Shown in pieces: positions 43,627 to 57,184 of a stretch of 64,000 nucleotides of DNA; position 1 is the stretch's first letter, and every line of letters begins with the position of its first letter. Where the stretch lies: positions 7,673,132-7,737,131 of the forward strand of contig JAJEKV010000011.1 in NCBI GenBank assembly GCA_021234155.1. The letters run 5' to 3'. A program made the position numbers and the translations under genes. The notes beneath the pieces are model-generated. The model had not been told where the DNA came from, ran no database searches, and worked only from the letters and a program-made list of their open reading frames with translations. Origin of the DNA: Isoetes taiwanensis. Its lineage: Eukaryota; Streptophyta; Lycopodiopsida; Isoetales; Isoetaceae.

Positions 43627-46150
43627 ACATCCACTTGGCTTCAAACATGCCACCTAGGCTCAAACATGCCAAGGTGGCTCAAACATGCCACCAAGGTGGC
43701 TCCAACATGCCAAGGTGGCTCCAACATGCCACACCGGGCTCTAACATGCCATGCAAAGTCCAATATGCCAACGTGGCGCAAAACATGCCACGTGGGCTCC
43801 ACCATGCCACCTAGGCTCCAACATGCCAAGGTGGCTCACAACATGCCACCTAGGCTTAAATATTCCAAGTTGGCTCAAACATGCCATCTAGGCTCCAACA
43901 TGCCACCGTGGCTCTAACATGCCACCTAGGGCTCAAACATGCCAAGGTGGCTCAAACATACCACGTGGGCTCCAACATGCCACCTAGGCTCCAACATGCC
44001 AAGGTGGCTCAAACATGCCACCTAGGCTCCAACATGACAAGGTGGCTCAAACATGCCACGTCGGCTCCAACATGCCACCTAGGCTCCAACATGCCACGGG
44101 CTCCAACATGCCAAGGTGGCTCTAACATGCCACCTAGGCTCAAACATGCCAAGGTGGCTCCAACATGCCATCTAGGCTCCAACATGACAAAATGGCTCAA
44201 ACATGCCACCTAGGCTCCAAGGTGCTCAAACATGCCACGCGGGCTCCAACATGCCACCTATGCTCCAACTTGCCAAGGTGGCTCAAATATGCCACGTGGA
44301 CTCCAACATGCCACCTAGGCTCCAACATTCCTAGGTGGCTCAAACATGCCACCTAGGCTCAAACATGCCATGCAGGCTCACTTAGGCTCCAACATGCCAA
44401 GGTGGCTCCAACATGCCACCTAGGCTCAAACATGCCAAGGTGGCTCAAACATGCCACCTAGGCTCCAACATGCCACCTAGGCTCAAACATGCCAGGTGGC
44501 TCAAACATGCCAAGGTGGGCTCAAACATGCCACCTAGGCTCCAACATGCCACCTAGGTTCCAACATGCCAAGGTGGCTCGAACATGCCACGTGGGCTCCA
44601 CCATGCCACCTAGGCTCCAACATGCCAAGGTGGCTCACAACATGCCATCTAGGCTTAAATATGCCAAGTTGGCTCAAACATGCCACCGCCACCGTGGTTT
44701 CTAACATGCCACCTAGGCTCAAACATGCCAAGGTGGGTCAAATATGCCACGTGGGCTCCAACATGCCACCTAGGCTCCAACATGCCAAGGTGGCTCCAAA
44801 CATGCCACCCTAGGCTCCAACATGACAAGGTGGCTTAAACATGCCACATGGCTTCAACATGCCACCTAGGTCTGGACATGCCAAGGTGGCTCAAACATGC
44901 CACGTGGGCTCCAACATGCCACCTAGGCTCCAACATGCCAAGGTGGCTCCAACATGCCAAGGTGGCTCTAACATGCCACCTAGGCTCAAACATGCCAAGG
45001 TGGCTCCAACATGCCACCTAGGCTCCAACATGACAAAATGGCTCAAACATGCCACCTAGGCTCCAACGTGCTCAAACATGCAACGCGGGCTCGAACATGC
45101 CACTTATGCTCCAACTTGCCAAGGTGGCTCAAATATGCCACATGGGCTCCAACATGCCACCTAGGTTCCAACATGCCACCTAGGCTCCAACATTCCTAGG
45201 TGGCTCAAACATGCCACCTAGGCTCAAACATGCCATGCAGACTCACTTAGGCTCCAACATGCCAAGGTCAAACATGCCCATGGGCTCCAACGTGCCTTCT
45301 AGGGCTCCAACATGCCACCCTAGGCTCCAAGATGCCAAGGTGGCTCCAACATGCCAAGGTGGCTCAAACATGCCACCCTCAGCCCAACGTGCTCAAACAT
45401 GCCAAGGTGGCTCAAACATGCCACGGGTCTGGCTCCCAAATGCCATGTGGGCTCCAACATGCCAAGGTGGCTCCCACACGTGAAGGTGGCTCCAACATGC
45501 CACCTAGGCTCAAACATGCCACCTAGGCTCCAACGTACTCAAACATGCCACGCGGGCTCCAACATGCCACCTATGCTCCAACTTGCCAAGGTGGCTCAAA
45601 AATGCCACGTGGGCTCCAACATGCCACCCACGCTCCAACATGCCAATGTGGCTCCAACATGCCACCTAGGCTCAACATGCTAAGGTGGCTCAAACATGCC
45701 ACCTAGGCTCCAACGTACTCAAACATGCCACGCGGGCTCCAACATGCCACCTATGCTCCAACTCTGCCAAGGTGGCTCAAATATGCCACGGGCTCCAACA
45801 TGCCACCCACGCCCAACATGCCAAGGTGGCTCCAACATGCCACCTAGGCTCAAACATGCTAAGGTGGCTCAAACATGCCACCTAGGTTCCCCAACATGCC
45901 ACCTAGGCTCAAACATGCCAAGGTGGGTTTTCAAACATGCCACCTAGGCTCCAACATGCCAAGGTGGCTCAAACATGCCACGTGGACTCCATAATGCCAC
46001 GTGGGCTCCAACATGCCAAGGTGGCTCAAACATGCCACCTAGGCTCAAACATGCCAAGGTGGCTCCAACATGCCACGCAGGCTCCAACATGCCAAGGTGG
46101 CTCAGGCATGCCACCTAGGCTCAAGCATGCCATCTAGGCACCCCAAGTGG
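43627..46150 (+). repeat. 19-bp CATGCCA satellite, copy 1 (2.5 kb)
   Basis: About 130 units of ~19 bp in two main forms, CATGCCACCTAGGCTCCAA and CATGCCAAGGTGGCTCAAA, often alternating. GCCACCT of one form and AGGTGGC of the next are reverse complements, so neighbouring units can form stems. The array is open in several frames without being coding. Confidence 0.97.
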
Positions 46151-46240
46151 TGACATGGCATGCCAAGTAAACAGCACAAGCTGCACCATGCAGGTCCAAA
46201 ATGAAAATAGAAGAAAAAAGAACATAACAGAAAAAGAGAG

Positions 46241-46444
46241 CATCACCCATAGGGTGGAAAAAGCATCACCCAGCAGGTGGAGAACTATTATGTAAAAATA
46301 TGCATCACCCTCGAGGTGGAAATAAACAGCATAAAGCATCACCCAGCAGGTGGAGAACCATTAGGTAAAAATATGCATCACCCTCGAGGTGGAAATAAAC
46401 AGCATCACCTGCAGGTGGAGAACAACACAGCCGGAGGGCGATGG
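46241..46444. repeat. CACC/GGTG palindrome array, copy 2
   Basis: CACCCATAGGGTG, CACCCAGCAGGTG (x2), CACCCTCGAGGTG (x2) and CACCTGCAGGTG; the middle four form a ~73-bp unit present twice. Confidence 0.9.
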
Positions 46445-47365
46445 AACATAAACATAAGAATAGCAACGCCACACGTGTGGAGAACAACAAAAGGCATGAA
46501 CAACAAAAAATACAAATGAAAAGACTCATGCGCCACCGCCGCCAGGGCGGGAAGGGAGGGAAGCCAAGAGAGGAGAAGAAGAGAGCTGCGGAGAAGACGC
46601 CGATAATATAGAGCCAAAATGGAAATGGCCTAATATAGGCGCCGCCCCTTCCTAATGGCGAATCCGATGGCTCGGATCGATGGGATTCTAGAGTATGTAT
46701 TAAGAATATTCCTTACAAAAAACACGAAAACATAGTTCAAAAAACTTAAAAAAAGTCGCACCCACAAAATAATATGAAGCCAATAATGATTGTAATGGAT
46801 GTATTGAGAAGGAAAAGAAATCGTTGAAATAAATTGATATAGAGAAAAAGGATCATCAACTAATGCGATTGACATATTTCAATCTATTTCAATCGGATCA
46901 AACTATCGATGTCAATGTCTCCGTGCAAGAAATGACAAAGGCAATTTAATGGAAAAACAAAAGCAAGAGGTTCGAAAGTGCGGTGAACACATTATTACTT
47001 CTAGAGCCATAATCCATCAGTCTAGATGTCAAGAGTCTCATAAATGATAAGGCCCAACAATGTGGCAAGATTAGACACAAATTTTGCTAGCAAAAATTGA
47101 TAAATCCGACCTCAAAATCATCTATGTAAAAATAAGCAGCATGTTCAATGCAAAAATGCAAGGCTTGAGCTTCAAGGAGGTCTGCTATGAATTCATGGTT
47201 GCCCTTGTAGGGCTTCTTGTTAATCACAGTGATTAATCCTCCTAGTATAAGAAGTAGGCTAGAGGCATTTCAACAAATACAAAAAAATAGAGGGTCACTT
47301 TTAAAATTATAAAGAAGTAAAAGGCATTTTTAGAATTTTCATTTTCTTATTAACCTGCATCCCCA

Positions 47366-48316
47366 TCTAACGGCCGAGATGAGCTGAGATTAACGGCCTA
47401 GATTGTGATCCAGGCTTTTTCATCCTACTGATTGGCCTTAATGGGCCAGTTTATATTTCTTTGTTTCCCGCATTGCCCTATGCCCAGCTATGGCGATGAC
47501 TGCTTCATCTTGCTCCTCCAACTATGGCGAAGGCAAAGCGATGCAAACTGGCAACGTCCCTTTGGTTCCCCAAACCCAAGCTCTTCCCCTTTTTTTTTTC
47601 TTCGTTAAAATCTATCAATCTCCATTGGCCTTTCTTTGCATGGCATTGCCGTCATTTCCCTCCTTCTTCGATTGGGCTCGATGATTTCTTGGTGATGGGT
47701 GCATGCTTGAGCACAAGTCGTGTTTTGGCGGATTGGAACACTGTGGTGCTTCCCTGTGCGCCTATCCTGGTATTGATTCTAGTTTGCATGCCCATCATAG
47801 GTCAATCTATGTAGATAGAGCCGAAGTTACACACTTTGGACATGTAGGAAATGTTTATCCGGGTGTTATAGACTAACTCATATATGCATGTGACGTAACT
47901 ACTCAACTCGGGCCTGCCCAAAGAATCAAAATATTTTTTATGCTTGATTTTGTTTCCTCTCTCGAACGGTTTGACAATACAAACTGGTAAACTATAATGC
48001 TTTGGAGAAGTAGATTGCTCTATTTGGCTATGTAGATTTGTTTGGGCTACTATTATTTTGTTCATCGTTTCAATAAAGCTAAGTCTAGCAATTTTAGACG
48101 ATGGAAGTGAAGGCAAGTAATCTTGTTGGTTTTGCATTTGCATGTTTGCCATTCTTCTATGCTTTATGTTTCCTTACTTACAGTAACTTTTTTTGCAAAA
48201 CTAGCCCTTTTGTGCTTCAATCGATCCGAATCAAGAAATGGATGGGCAAGAAATTAAAATATGATGCTCCTAAATTCGAGAAGCTAAAAGCAGCCCCGAG
48301 AAAAAAAGATCAGAGG
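47366..48316 (+). pseudogene. Gene fragment, copy 2
   Basis: ATG 47490 starts MAMTASSCSSNYGEGKA, but a small deletion shifts the frame after codon 17 relative to copies 1, 3 and 4. The KKWMGKKLKYDAPKFEKLK segment is at ~48232-48290. Confidence 0.4.
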
Positions 48317-48838
48317 TACATGTGGCATTTATTTTCTTGCTCCAATTTGAGATTTCAATCATGTTGCAGCAGTACTATTGCATGGCAGCACAAATCGTGT
48401 AAAATCAGATGCTCACAAGCAATTTCGTGGAGTTTGTCATATAATAGGCAACCCATCAAGATTTGAAAACTTACTAAGGCACTGCAATTAAAGTCTCTAT
48501 AGAATTTTAGTGTTTTGAAGAATGCATCCATTGACATTGTTATCTTGACTCGTGTTTCGAATTTTCTCACAAAACAAATCCACTTGGAATCCAAAAGATA
48601 TTAACAAGCCCCATCTTCTCCATTATCTTATAATCATTGATAGAATCTTAAAACTTGGATTACGAATTAATAATTGTGGACTTGTTTGGATTTGATTCCA
48701 AAAGGCTCTTTTATTTTAAATTAAACAATTCATGATATATTGACTTTTGGTACATAGTAACTTTTTTAATGTGCCACGTGTCGATATTTCATTGGTAATT
48801 CTTTTTTTTGAAGGACGACAATCTATTATCAAGGAACA

Positions 48839-49522
48839 TCAAGATACATACAAGGGACCTGTGACATGGGACTCAAAACCTAGAGGATGAGATAGTCCAC
48901 TAAGCAAAACCACCCATACACGATTACATAATCGCATTCCTTGTGCCACCTTGAGTTTTTTTTTAATGGCCTCGTCACAATCAACATGTTCCGCAACATC
49001 GAGATGATCATCAACAGACATCAAGTTATCATGCCACTGAATAGTACAAGGCAGGATAGCCTTGTGAGATGACATGACAGACTTCTTCCTTGCTGCCTTC
49101 TTCCAGTTGACCTGTTGCCATGACTCTTTAGCAGACTGAAGATTAGGACCATCAGCCATAACAACCTCAGAAGCATGAGAAGCAGAAGCAACAATGGGAA
49201 GAGTAGTAGGAACTATAGCGGCAGCTGACGGTGCTAAGGACGACACCATTGGAACTGTATGTAGAGCATCTTCCATAGCCGAGGAATGCAAAGCAACTGG
49301 AAAAGGTTGATCATGAATAGATGAAGAAATAACAATAGGAGCTTGAACCTGCGAAGAATGTTGACCAGATGCCTGAGACGCCCGAGTACCTTGACAAAAG
49401 CTAGCAAAAGCCTCCTTATCAGGAAACAAACGGGCTAATTCTGGGCCATTCAGAAGCTTAAGATCCAACTTCTTATACCAAGGCCCGTTCTTCACAACTA
49501 TACGTGTACACTCACCCCGCAT
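48839..49522 (-). CDS. Conserved ORF of the macro-repeat, copy 2 (altered ends)
   Basis: Same protein as at 41754-42404 from IVVKNGPWYKKL onward. The first codons differ, and a T run near 48957-48964 changes the frame in the last ~40 codons, giving a different C-terminus. Confidence 0.4.
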   Translation of the reverse strand: MRGECTRIVVKNGPWYKKLDLKLLNGPELARLFPDKEAFASFCQGTRASQASGQHSSQVQAPIVISSSIHDQPFPVALHSSAMEDALHTVPMVSSLAPSAAAIVPTTLPIVASASHASEVVMADGPNLQSAKESWQQVNWKKAARKKSVMSSHKAILPCTIQWHDNLMSVDDHLDVAEHVDCDEAIKKKLKVAQGMRLCNRVWVVLLSGLSHPLGFESHVTGPLYVS

Positions 49523-49529
49523 TTTGGTC

Positions 49530-50060
49530 CACTGTTGAAAAGTATAGTTTTCTTAGGTCCACATGTTCTTTATTCAGAGATTTCAAAAGAACCTACATGT
49601 AGATCTGTGGAGGTGTGGTTTTACGAACTAATGGTATTGTTTTTTAAGTGGACAAGGAACGTCCACTGTTATTTTTTTAAGGAGCTGTGGTTTTTGTTTT
49701 TTTAGGACGTGTGGTTTTTTAAGGAGGTATGTTTTTTGTCAAAAGAACTGTGGTTTTTTCTTTTAAGGTAGTGGTGTTTTTAACGAGGTGTAGTTTTTGG
49801 AGGTGTGGTTTATAAGTAAGTGTAGTGTAGTTTTTTTTTTAAGGAGCCGTGGTCTTTGTTTTTTAGGACGTGTGGTTTTTTAAGGAGGTATGTTTTTTGT
49901 TAAAGGAACTGTGGTTTTTTCTTTTGAGGTGGTGATGTTTCTAAGGAGGTGTAGTATTTGGAGGTGCGGTTTATAAGTGTAGTTTTTAAGGAGGTTTTTT
50001 CTAAAGGATGTATGGTTCTCTAAAGGGGTGTGGTATTTTAAGGTTCTTTATAGCCAATTT
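49530..50060 (+). repeat. GTGTGGTTTTT minisatellite, copy 2
   Basis: Near-identical to 42400-42960. Confidence 0.85.
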
Positions 50061-50285
50061 TGTAAGCATCATTATACAATCATCAACCTTTGCCCCATCC
50101 ATATGACACCCCATAAAGTATTCATATATGTTGTCATTACATACCATGTGTAAAAATGCAATATCTCATCTATTGTCCCTCTATCACTCATGCTTATAGA
50201 AAACTAGAATGCAAAGGCATTATGAAGATCCCAAAATTGAATTGAACTGAATTTAACTTTAACATCCATGAGGACCAACAAGTCT

Positions 50286-50481
<196 letters not shown>

Positions 50482-50825
50482 CTTTTTTATGCCTCAAATC
50501 CATTTTTTGAGCATATGCACATGATCTCAGGTCCCATTCAGACTTGCAGGAGTTGAAAACACACAACAAAAACCTTATAGAAATCAGGATTCAAAAAATT
50601 ATTTGCTGGTTTTTCTTGCAGTTCATTGAGAGAAAAATATATCCAATTTCGCTCCATCACCTTAGTTCCAAATCAAGCCAAATTTCTTTCCACATGTTCC
50701 TACAAGTTCCCTGATAGTCATTTCAAATATCAGCCAGAAATGTTAAAAAACACTCAAGATATCAACATTTGAGTGTACATATCTTTTTCTGCCATAGGGA
50801 TGTGCAATGGACAAATTTTCTGTCC

Positions 50826-51435
50826 ACTTGGCTCAAACATGCCACCTAGGCTCAAACATGCCAAGGTGGCTCAAACATGCCACCAAGGTGGCTCCAACAT
50901 GCCAAGGTGGCTCCAACATGCCACACGGGCTCTAACATGCCATGCAGGCTCCAATATGCCAACGTGGCGCAAACATGCCACGTGGGCTCCACCATGCCAC
51001 CTAGGCTCCAACATGCCAAGGTGGCTCACAACATGCCACCTAGGCTTAAATATTCCAAGTTGGCTCAAACATGCCATCTAGGCTCCAACATGCCACCGTG
51101 GCTCTAACATGCCACCTAGGCTCAAACATGCCAAGGTGGCTCAAACATACCACGTGGGCTCCAACATGCCACCTAGGCTCCAACATGCCAAGGTGGCTCA
51201 AACATGCCACCTAGGCTCCAACATGACAAGGTGGCTCAAACATGCCACGTCGGCTCCAACATGCCACCTAGGCTCCAACATGCCACGTGGGCTCCAACAT
51301 GCCAAGGTGGCTCTAACATGCCACCTAGGCTCAAACATGCCAAGGTGGCTCCAACATGCCACGCAGGCTCCAACATGCCAAGGTGGCTCAGGCATGCCAC
51401 CTAGGCTCAAGCATGCCATCTAGGCACCCCAAGTG
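50826..51435 (+). repeat. 19-bp CATGCCA satellite, copy 2 (0.6 kb)
   Basis: Same two unit forms as copy 1, about 32 units; begins and ends with the same variants as copy 1, so copy 1 grew internally or copy 2 lost units. Confidence 0.97.
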
Positions 51436-51527
51436 GTGACATGGCATGCCAAGTAAACAGCACAAGCTGCACCAAGCAGGTCCGAAAATGAAAATAGAAG
51501 AAAAAAGAACATAACAGAAAAAGAGAG

Positions 51528-51730
51528 CATCACCCATAGGGTGGAAAAAGCATCACCCAGCAGGTGGAGAACTATTATGTAAAAATATGCATCACCCTCG
51601 AGGTGGAAATAAACAGCATAAAGCATCACCCAGCAGGTGGAGAACCATTAGGTAAAAATATGCATCACCCTCGAGGTGGAAATAAACAGCATCACCTGCA
51701 GGTGGAGAACAACACAGCAGGAGGGCGATG
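51528..51730. repeat. CACC/GGTG palindrome array, copy 3
   Basis: Same six stems as copy 2. Confidence 0.9.
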
Positions 51731-52639
51731 GAACATAAACATAAGAATAGCAACGCTCACAGGTGGAGAACAACAAAAGGCATGAACAACAAAAAATACA
51801 AATGAAAAGACTCATGCGCCGTCGGCCAGGCGGGGAAGGAGGGAAGCCACGAGAGGAGAAGAAGAGCTGCTGTGAGAAGACGCCGATAACCGAGCCAAAA
51901 TGGAAATGGCCTAATATAGGCGCTCGTCCCTTCCCAGAATGGCGATCCGATGGCTCGGATCGATGGGATTCTAGAGTATGTATTAAGAATATTCCTTACA
52001 AAAAAACACGAAAACATAGTTCGAAAAAACTTAAAAAAAGTCGCACCCACAAAATAATATGAAGCCAATAATGATTGTAATGGATGTATTGAGAAGGAAA
52101 AGAAATCGTTGAAATAAATTGATATAGAGAAAAAGGATCATCAACTAATGCGATTGACATATTTCAATCTATTTCAATCGGATCAAACTATCGATGTCAA
52201 TGTCTGCCAGGCAAGAAATGACAGGCAGGGCACGAATGGAAAACAAAAGCAAGAGGTTCGAGTGCACAGGAACACATTATTACTTCTAGAGCCATAATCC
52301 ATCAGTCTAGATGTCAAGAGTCTCATAAATGATAAGGCCCAACAATGTGGCAAGATTAGACACAAATTTTGCTAGCAAAAATTGATAAATCCGACCTCAA
52401 AATCATCTATGTAAAATAAGCAAAGATGCAAAAATGCAAGGCTTGAGCTTCAAGGAGGTCTGCTATGAATTCATGGTTGCCCTTGTAGGGCTTCTTGTTA
52501 ATCACAGTGATTAATCCTCCTAGTATAAGAAGTAGGCTAGAGGCATTTCAACAAATACAAAAAAATAGAGGGTCACTTTTAAAATTATAAAGAAGTAAAA
52601 GGCATTTTTAGAATTTTCATTTTCTTATTAACCTGCATC

Positions 52640-53600
52640 CCCATCTAACGGCCGAGATGAGCTGAGATTAACGGCCTAGATTGTGATCCAGGCTTTTTCA
52701 TCCTACTGATTGGCCTTAATGGGCCAGTTTATATTTCTTTGTTTCCCGCATTGCCCTATGCCCAGCTATGGCGATGACTGCTTCATCTTGCTCCTCCAAC
52801 TATGGCGAAGGCAAAGCGCATGCAAATCTGGCAGCGTCCCTTTGGTTCCCCAAACCCAAGCTCTTCCCCCTTTCTTTTTCTTACTGTTAAAATCTATCAA
52901 TCTACTGGCCGCTTTGCTGCATGGCATTGCCGTCATTTCCCTCCTTCTTCGATTGGGCTCTGATGATTTCTTGGTGATGGGTGCATGCTTGAGCACAAGT
53001 CGACGTGCTTGGCGGATTGGAACACTGTGTGGTGCTTCCCCAGGTGCGTCTATCCTGGTATTGGATTCTAGTTTGCATGCCTGTCATAGGTCAATCTATG
53101 TAGATAGAGCTGAGTTACACACTTTGGACATGTAGGAAATGTTTATCTGGCTGTTATAGACTAACTCATATAGACAGGACAGAACTACTCAACTCGGGCC
53201 TGTCCAGCAATCAAAATATTTTTTTATGCTTGATTTTGTTTCCTCTCTGAACGGTTTGACAATACAAATCTGGTAAACTATAATGCTCGGAGAAGTAGAT
53301 TGCTCTATTTGGCTATGTAGATTTGTTTGGGCTACTATTATTTTGTTCAGTCGTTTCCAGCAAGCTAAGTCTAGCAATTTTAGACGATGGAAGTGAAGGC
53401 AAGTAATCTTGTTGGGTTTTGCATTTGCATGTTTGCCATTCTTCTATGCTTTATGTTTCCTTACTTCTGTTAACTTTTTTTTGCAAAACTAGCCCTTTTG
53501 CGCTTCAATCGATCTGAACTGAAGAAATGGATGGGCAAGAAATTAAAATATGATGCTCCTAAATTCGAGAAGCTAAAGCAGCCTGAGAAAACATCAGAGG
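52640..53600 (+). pseudogene. Gene fragment, copy 3
   Basis: ATG 52768, 40-codon frame as in copy 1; NRSELKKWMGKKLKYDAPKF segment at ~53504-53575 with a GTACATG donor-like site after it. Confidence 0.42.
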
Positions 53601-54164
53601 TACATGTGGCATTTATTTTCTTGCTCCAATTTGAGATTTCAATCATGTTGCAGCAGTACTATTGCATGGCAGCACAAATCGTGTAAAATCAGATGCTCAC
53701 AAGCAATTTCGTGGAGTTTGTCATATAATAGGCAACCCATCAAGATTTGAAAACTTACTAAGGCACTGCAATTAAAGTCTCTATAGAATTTTAGTGTTTT
53801 GAAGAATGCATCCATTGACATTGTTATCTTGACTCAGTGTTCTGAATTTTCTCACAAAACAAATCCACTTGGAATCCAAAAGATATTAACAAGCCCCATC
53901 TTCTCCATTATCTTATAATCATTGATAGAATCTTAAAACTTGGATTACGAATTAATAATTGTGGACTTGTTTGGATTTGATTCCAAAAGGCTCTTTTATT
54001 TTAAATTAAACAATTCATGATATATTGACTTTTGGTACATAGTAACTTTTTTAATGTGCCACGTGTCGATATTTCATTGGTAATTCTTTTTTTTGAAGGA
54101 CGACAATCTATTATCAAGGAACATCAAGATACATACAAGGGACCTGTGACATGGGACTCAAAAC

Positions 54165-54809
54165 CTAGAGGATGAGATAGTCCACTAAGCAAAACCACCC
54201 ATACACAGTACATAATCGTACTCCTTGTGCCACCTTGAGGCGTTTAATGGCCTCGTCACAATCAACATGTTCCGCAACATCGAGATGATCATCAACAGAC
54301 ATCAAGTTATCATGCCACTGAATAGTACAAGGCAGGATAGCCTTGTGAGATGACATGACAGACTTCTTCCTTGCTGCCTTCTTCCAGTTGACCTGTTGCC
54401 ATGACTCTTTAGCAGACTGAAGATTAGGACCATCAGCCATAACAACCTCAGAAGCATGAGAAGCAGAAGCAACAATGGGAAGAGTAGTAGGAACTATAGC
54501 GGCAGCTGACGGTGCTAAGGACGACACCATTGGAACTGTATGTAGAGCATCTTCCATAGCCGTAGGAATGCAAAGCAAGCTGGAAAAGGTTGATCATGAA
54601 TAGATGAAGAAATAACAATAGGAGCTTGAACACCGCGAAGAATGTTGACCGGATGCCCGAGACGGCGAAAGTACCTTGACAAAAGCTAGCAAAAGCCTCC
54701 TTATCGAGGAAACAAGCGGGCTAATTTCGGGCCATTTAGGAAGCTTAAGATCCAACTTCTTATACCAAGGCCCGTTCTTCACAACTATCGCGTGTACACT
54801 CACCCGCAT
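54165..54809 (-). pseudogene. Conserved ORF of the macro-repeat, copy 3 (frameshifted)
   Basis: C-terminal two-thirds matches copies 1 and 2. Upstream of ~54580 the frame is broken by several small changes at sites that read CAG or CTG in the other copies. Confidence 0.5.
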
Positions 54810-54819
54810 TTTGGTCCTT

Positions 54820-55340
54820 TGTTGAAAAGTATAGTTTTCTTAGGTCCACATGTTCTTTATTCGAGGAGATTTCAAAAGAACCTACATGTAGATCTGTGGA
54901 GGTGTGGTTTTTCTGAACTAATGGTATTGTTTTTTAAGTGGACAAGGAACGTCCCTTCATTATTTTTAAGGAGTGGTTTGTGGTTTTGTTTTTAGGGCGT
55001 GTGGTTTTTAAGGAGGTATGTTTTTTGTCAAAAGAACGTGGTTTTTCTTTTAAGGTAGTGGTGTTTTTAACGAGGTGTAGTTTTGGAGGTGTGGTTTATA
55101 AGTAAGTGTAGTGTTTTTTTTTAAGGAGCCGTGGTCTTTTTTTTTTAGGCGTGTGGTTTTTAAGGAGGTATGTTTTTGTTAAAGGCGTGGTGTTTTTTCT
55201 TTTGAGGTGGTGATGTTTCTAAGGAGGTGTAGTATTTGGAGGTGCGGTTTATAAGTGTAGTTTTTAAGGAGGTTTTTCTAAAGGATGTATGGTTCTCTAA
55301 AGGGGGTGTGGTATTTTAAGGTTCTTTATAGCCAATTTTG
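54820..55340 (+). repeat. GTGTGGTTTTT minisatellite, copy 3
   Basis: As in copies 1 and 2, with many 1-2 base losses (GAACGTGG for GAACTGTGG). Confidence 0.8.
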
Positions 55341-55569
55341 TAAGCATCATTATACAATCATTTACCTTTGCTCCCATCCATATGACACCCCATAAAGTAT
55401 TCATATATGTTGTCATTACATACCATGTGTAAAAATGCAATATCTCATCTATTGTCCCTCTATCACTCATGCTTATAGAAAACTAGAATGCAAAGGCATT
55501 ATGAAGATCCCAAAATTGAATTGAACTGAATTTAACTTTAACATCCATGGGGACCAACAAGTCTATCGG

Positions 55570-55572
<3 letters not shown>

Positions 55573-55636
<64 letters not shown>
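55573..55636 (+). repeat. (GA)n tract, copy 3, left part
   Basis: Interrupted by the Harbinger insertion; continues at 59974. Confidence 0.95.
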
Positions 55637-55640
<4 letters not shown>

Positions 55641-56093
55641 TTGGCCACATGCTGACCGAGAGATGACGAGAGAGAATACGAGAGAATACGAGAGATGAGG
55701 GATGGGGGAGAGATGGGAGAGATGGGTGAGAGTGGGAAACCCAACTCTCACCTCGAGATGATTCGCCCTAACAGGGTAGGGGCGTTTTCATGCCCACTAA
55801 CCAAACAATTAGCCTTAATTTTATTTGCCTGAAAAAACTGCCCGAAATGTTTCCCACACGAATAGCGGGGCCATTTCCCCTGTTTCTTGATCTTCAAGGC
55901 GCCTAATTCTTGCTCCAAGTATCCAATTCCTCGAAGCAATTAGCCGACACGATCCGGTATTCATCGATCACGCAGCATTTGCATTATGTTTTTGTGCATT
56001 CGTTCATTAATTTTCGATCGTCAATTTCCTTTTATGTCGTCCTTATTCCCAATCAATTAATTGGATTCGGATGTCTAAGGCCTCTCGATCGCT

Positions 56094-57053
56094 TTGAACA
56101 AAGACAAGCCTTTCGTGCCTCCTCGGGTTGAAAAATGGCACCAAGAAGGACCCGGGAAAATGACGGGCCGGATCTCCATGGATGTGCAATTGGAGACTAA
56201 TTACGAGCCAATTCCCTCTTCAAGGCAGTCAAAAGAAAAGAGATCCAAGCGTGTATTCATTAAAATTCGGGCATCCTCCAATATTGTGAGTGCAAGCTAA
56301 ATTTAAAGATGAGAAGGAGGCTTGTAGCCATACGAGTTCGAACCATCCGGTTAGCGGTGGTATGAGAATGGAAGAAGTTAAATATGGTGTCACCTCGATA
56401 ATCCAATACCCAGTCTTTGGTGATGATGGTGAATTTGGCAATGAAGCTGAGGTCAGAGACTTGCATACTAATTACTCGAGAATCTTTCATGAATAGCAGT
56501 TTCTTTGAAGCTGTTGGAGCGATGCGACATTTGAAGACCAATTTGCTGATCCACCCAATTCAAACAATGATGTGAACACGGGGAAACCGAAAGGCAGTCC
56601 GGTGATGCGAGAAAATCCAATCAATAGGACACCCACGGGGAAAACCGCATGCATTCTTCAAGTCCTAGATCAGCAAACATGTAATCACTGGAGTTTGTGG
56701 AAAACCTACAAGTAGAAAGAAGTCCAGGTTGCAAATAGATGAGGACATTGCAATGGGAATATCACGGATGGCAAGCACATTTGGGGACACGAGGTGAAGA
56801 AATTAGATTTTTACGAAAAAGAAGAAAGTGCAAGGAAAATTGAGTTGGTCGGGAATTGGAAACAATAAGATCGCAAGCGAACGAAAATTGCGAGTCAATG
56901 GCTGCAATGACTCAAAGCATATGTGAAATGACAAAGGAGACCTTGCTTTCGAAATTGCCAAACTTGCTGCCAAAAACAAGGAATAAAGGTTCGTTTTCAG
57001 TTATTTGCTTTTTAGAATTTCTTTTTTGGAACTGTCAAAAAATCATCCAGTAG
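56094..57053 (+). pseudogene. Possible accessory (Myb-like) ORF remnant of the Harbinger element
   Basis: Peptide pieces VEKWHQEGPGKMTGR, KDEKEACSHTSSNHPVSGG and ANENCESMAAMTQSICEMTK lie in different frames. Autonomous Harbinger elements carry a second ORF with a Myb/SANT domain; the Trp motif and helical tail would fit, but no clear SANT repeat is visible. Confidence 0.3.
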
Positions 57054-57184
57054 TCTTAAATATTAAAGAAGTTGTACGACCCTATTATTTTAGCATTAAA
57101 TATTGCCTTCTAGTCAGATCATCCAAATTAAGTAAAGGCTACTTAAGCTCCCTCCAATTCTTGCATGCAAGCCGCTTCGACAAT

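Larger units (their letters stand above)
39052..46168 (+). repeat. Macro-repeat copy 1 (7.1 kb)
   Basis: Order: CACC/GGTG palindrome array, AG-rich segment, gene fragment, minus-strand ORF, GTGTGGTTTTT minisatellite, (GA)n, CATGCCA satellite. Longer than copy 2 because its satellite is 2.5 kb instead of 0.6 kb. Confidence 0.95.

Noticed and set aside
43569-46137. Many ~60-110 codon ORFs reading MPPRLQHAKVAQTCH-like repeats
   Set aside because: They are the 19-bp satellite read in any frame; the period is not a multiple of 3 and both strands are open.
43627-46150. CRISPR array
   Set aside because: No unique spacers between repeats, and the genome is eukaryotic.
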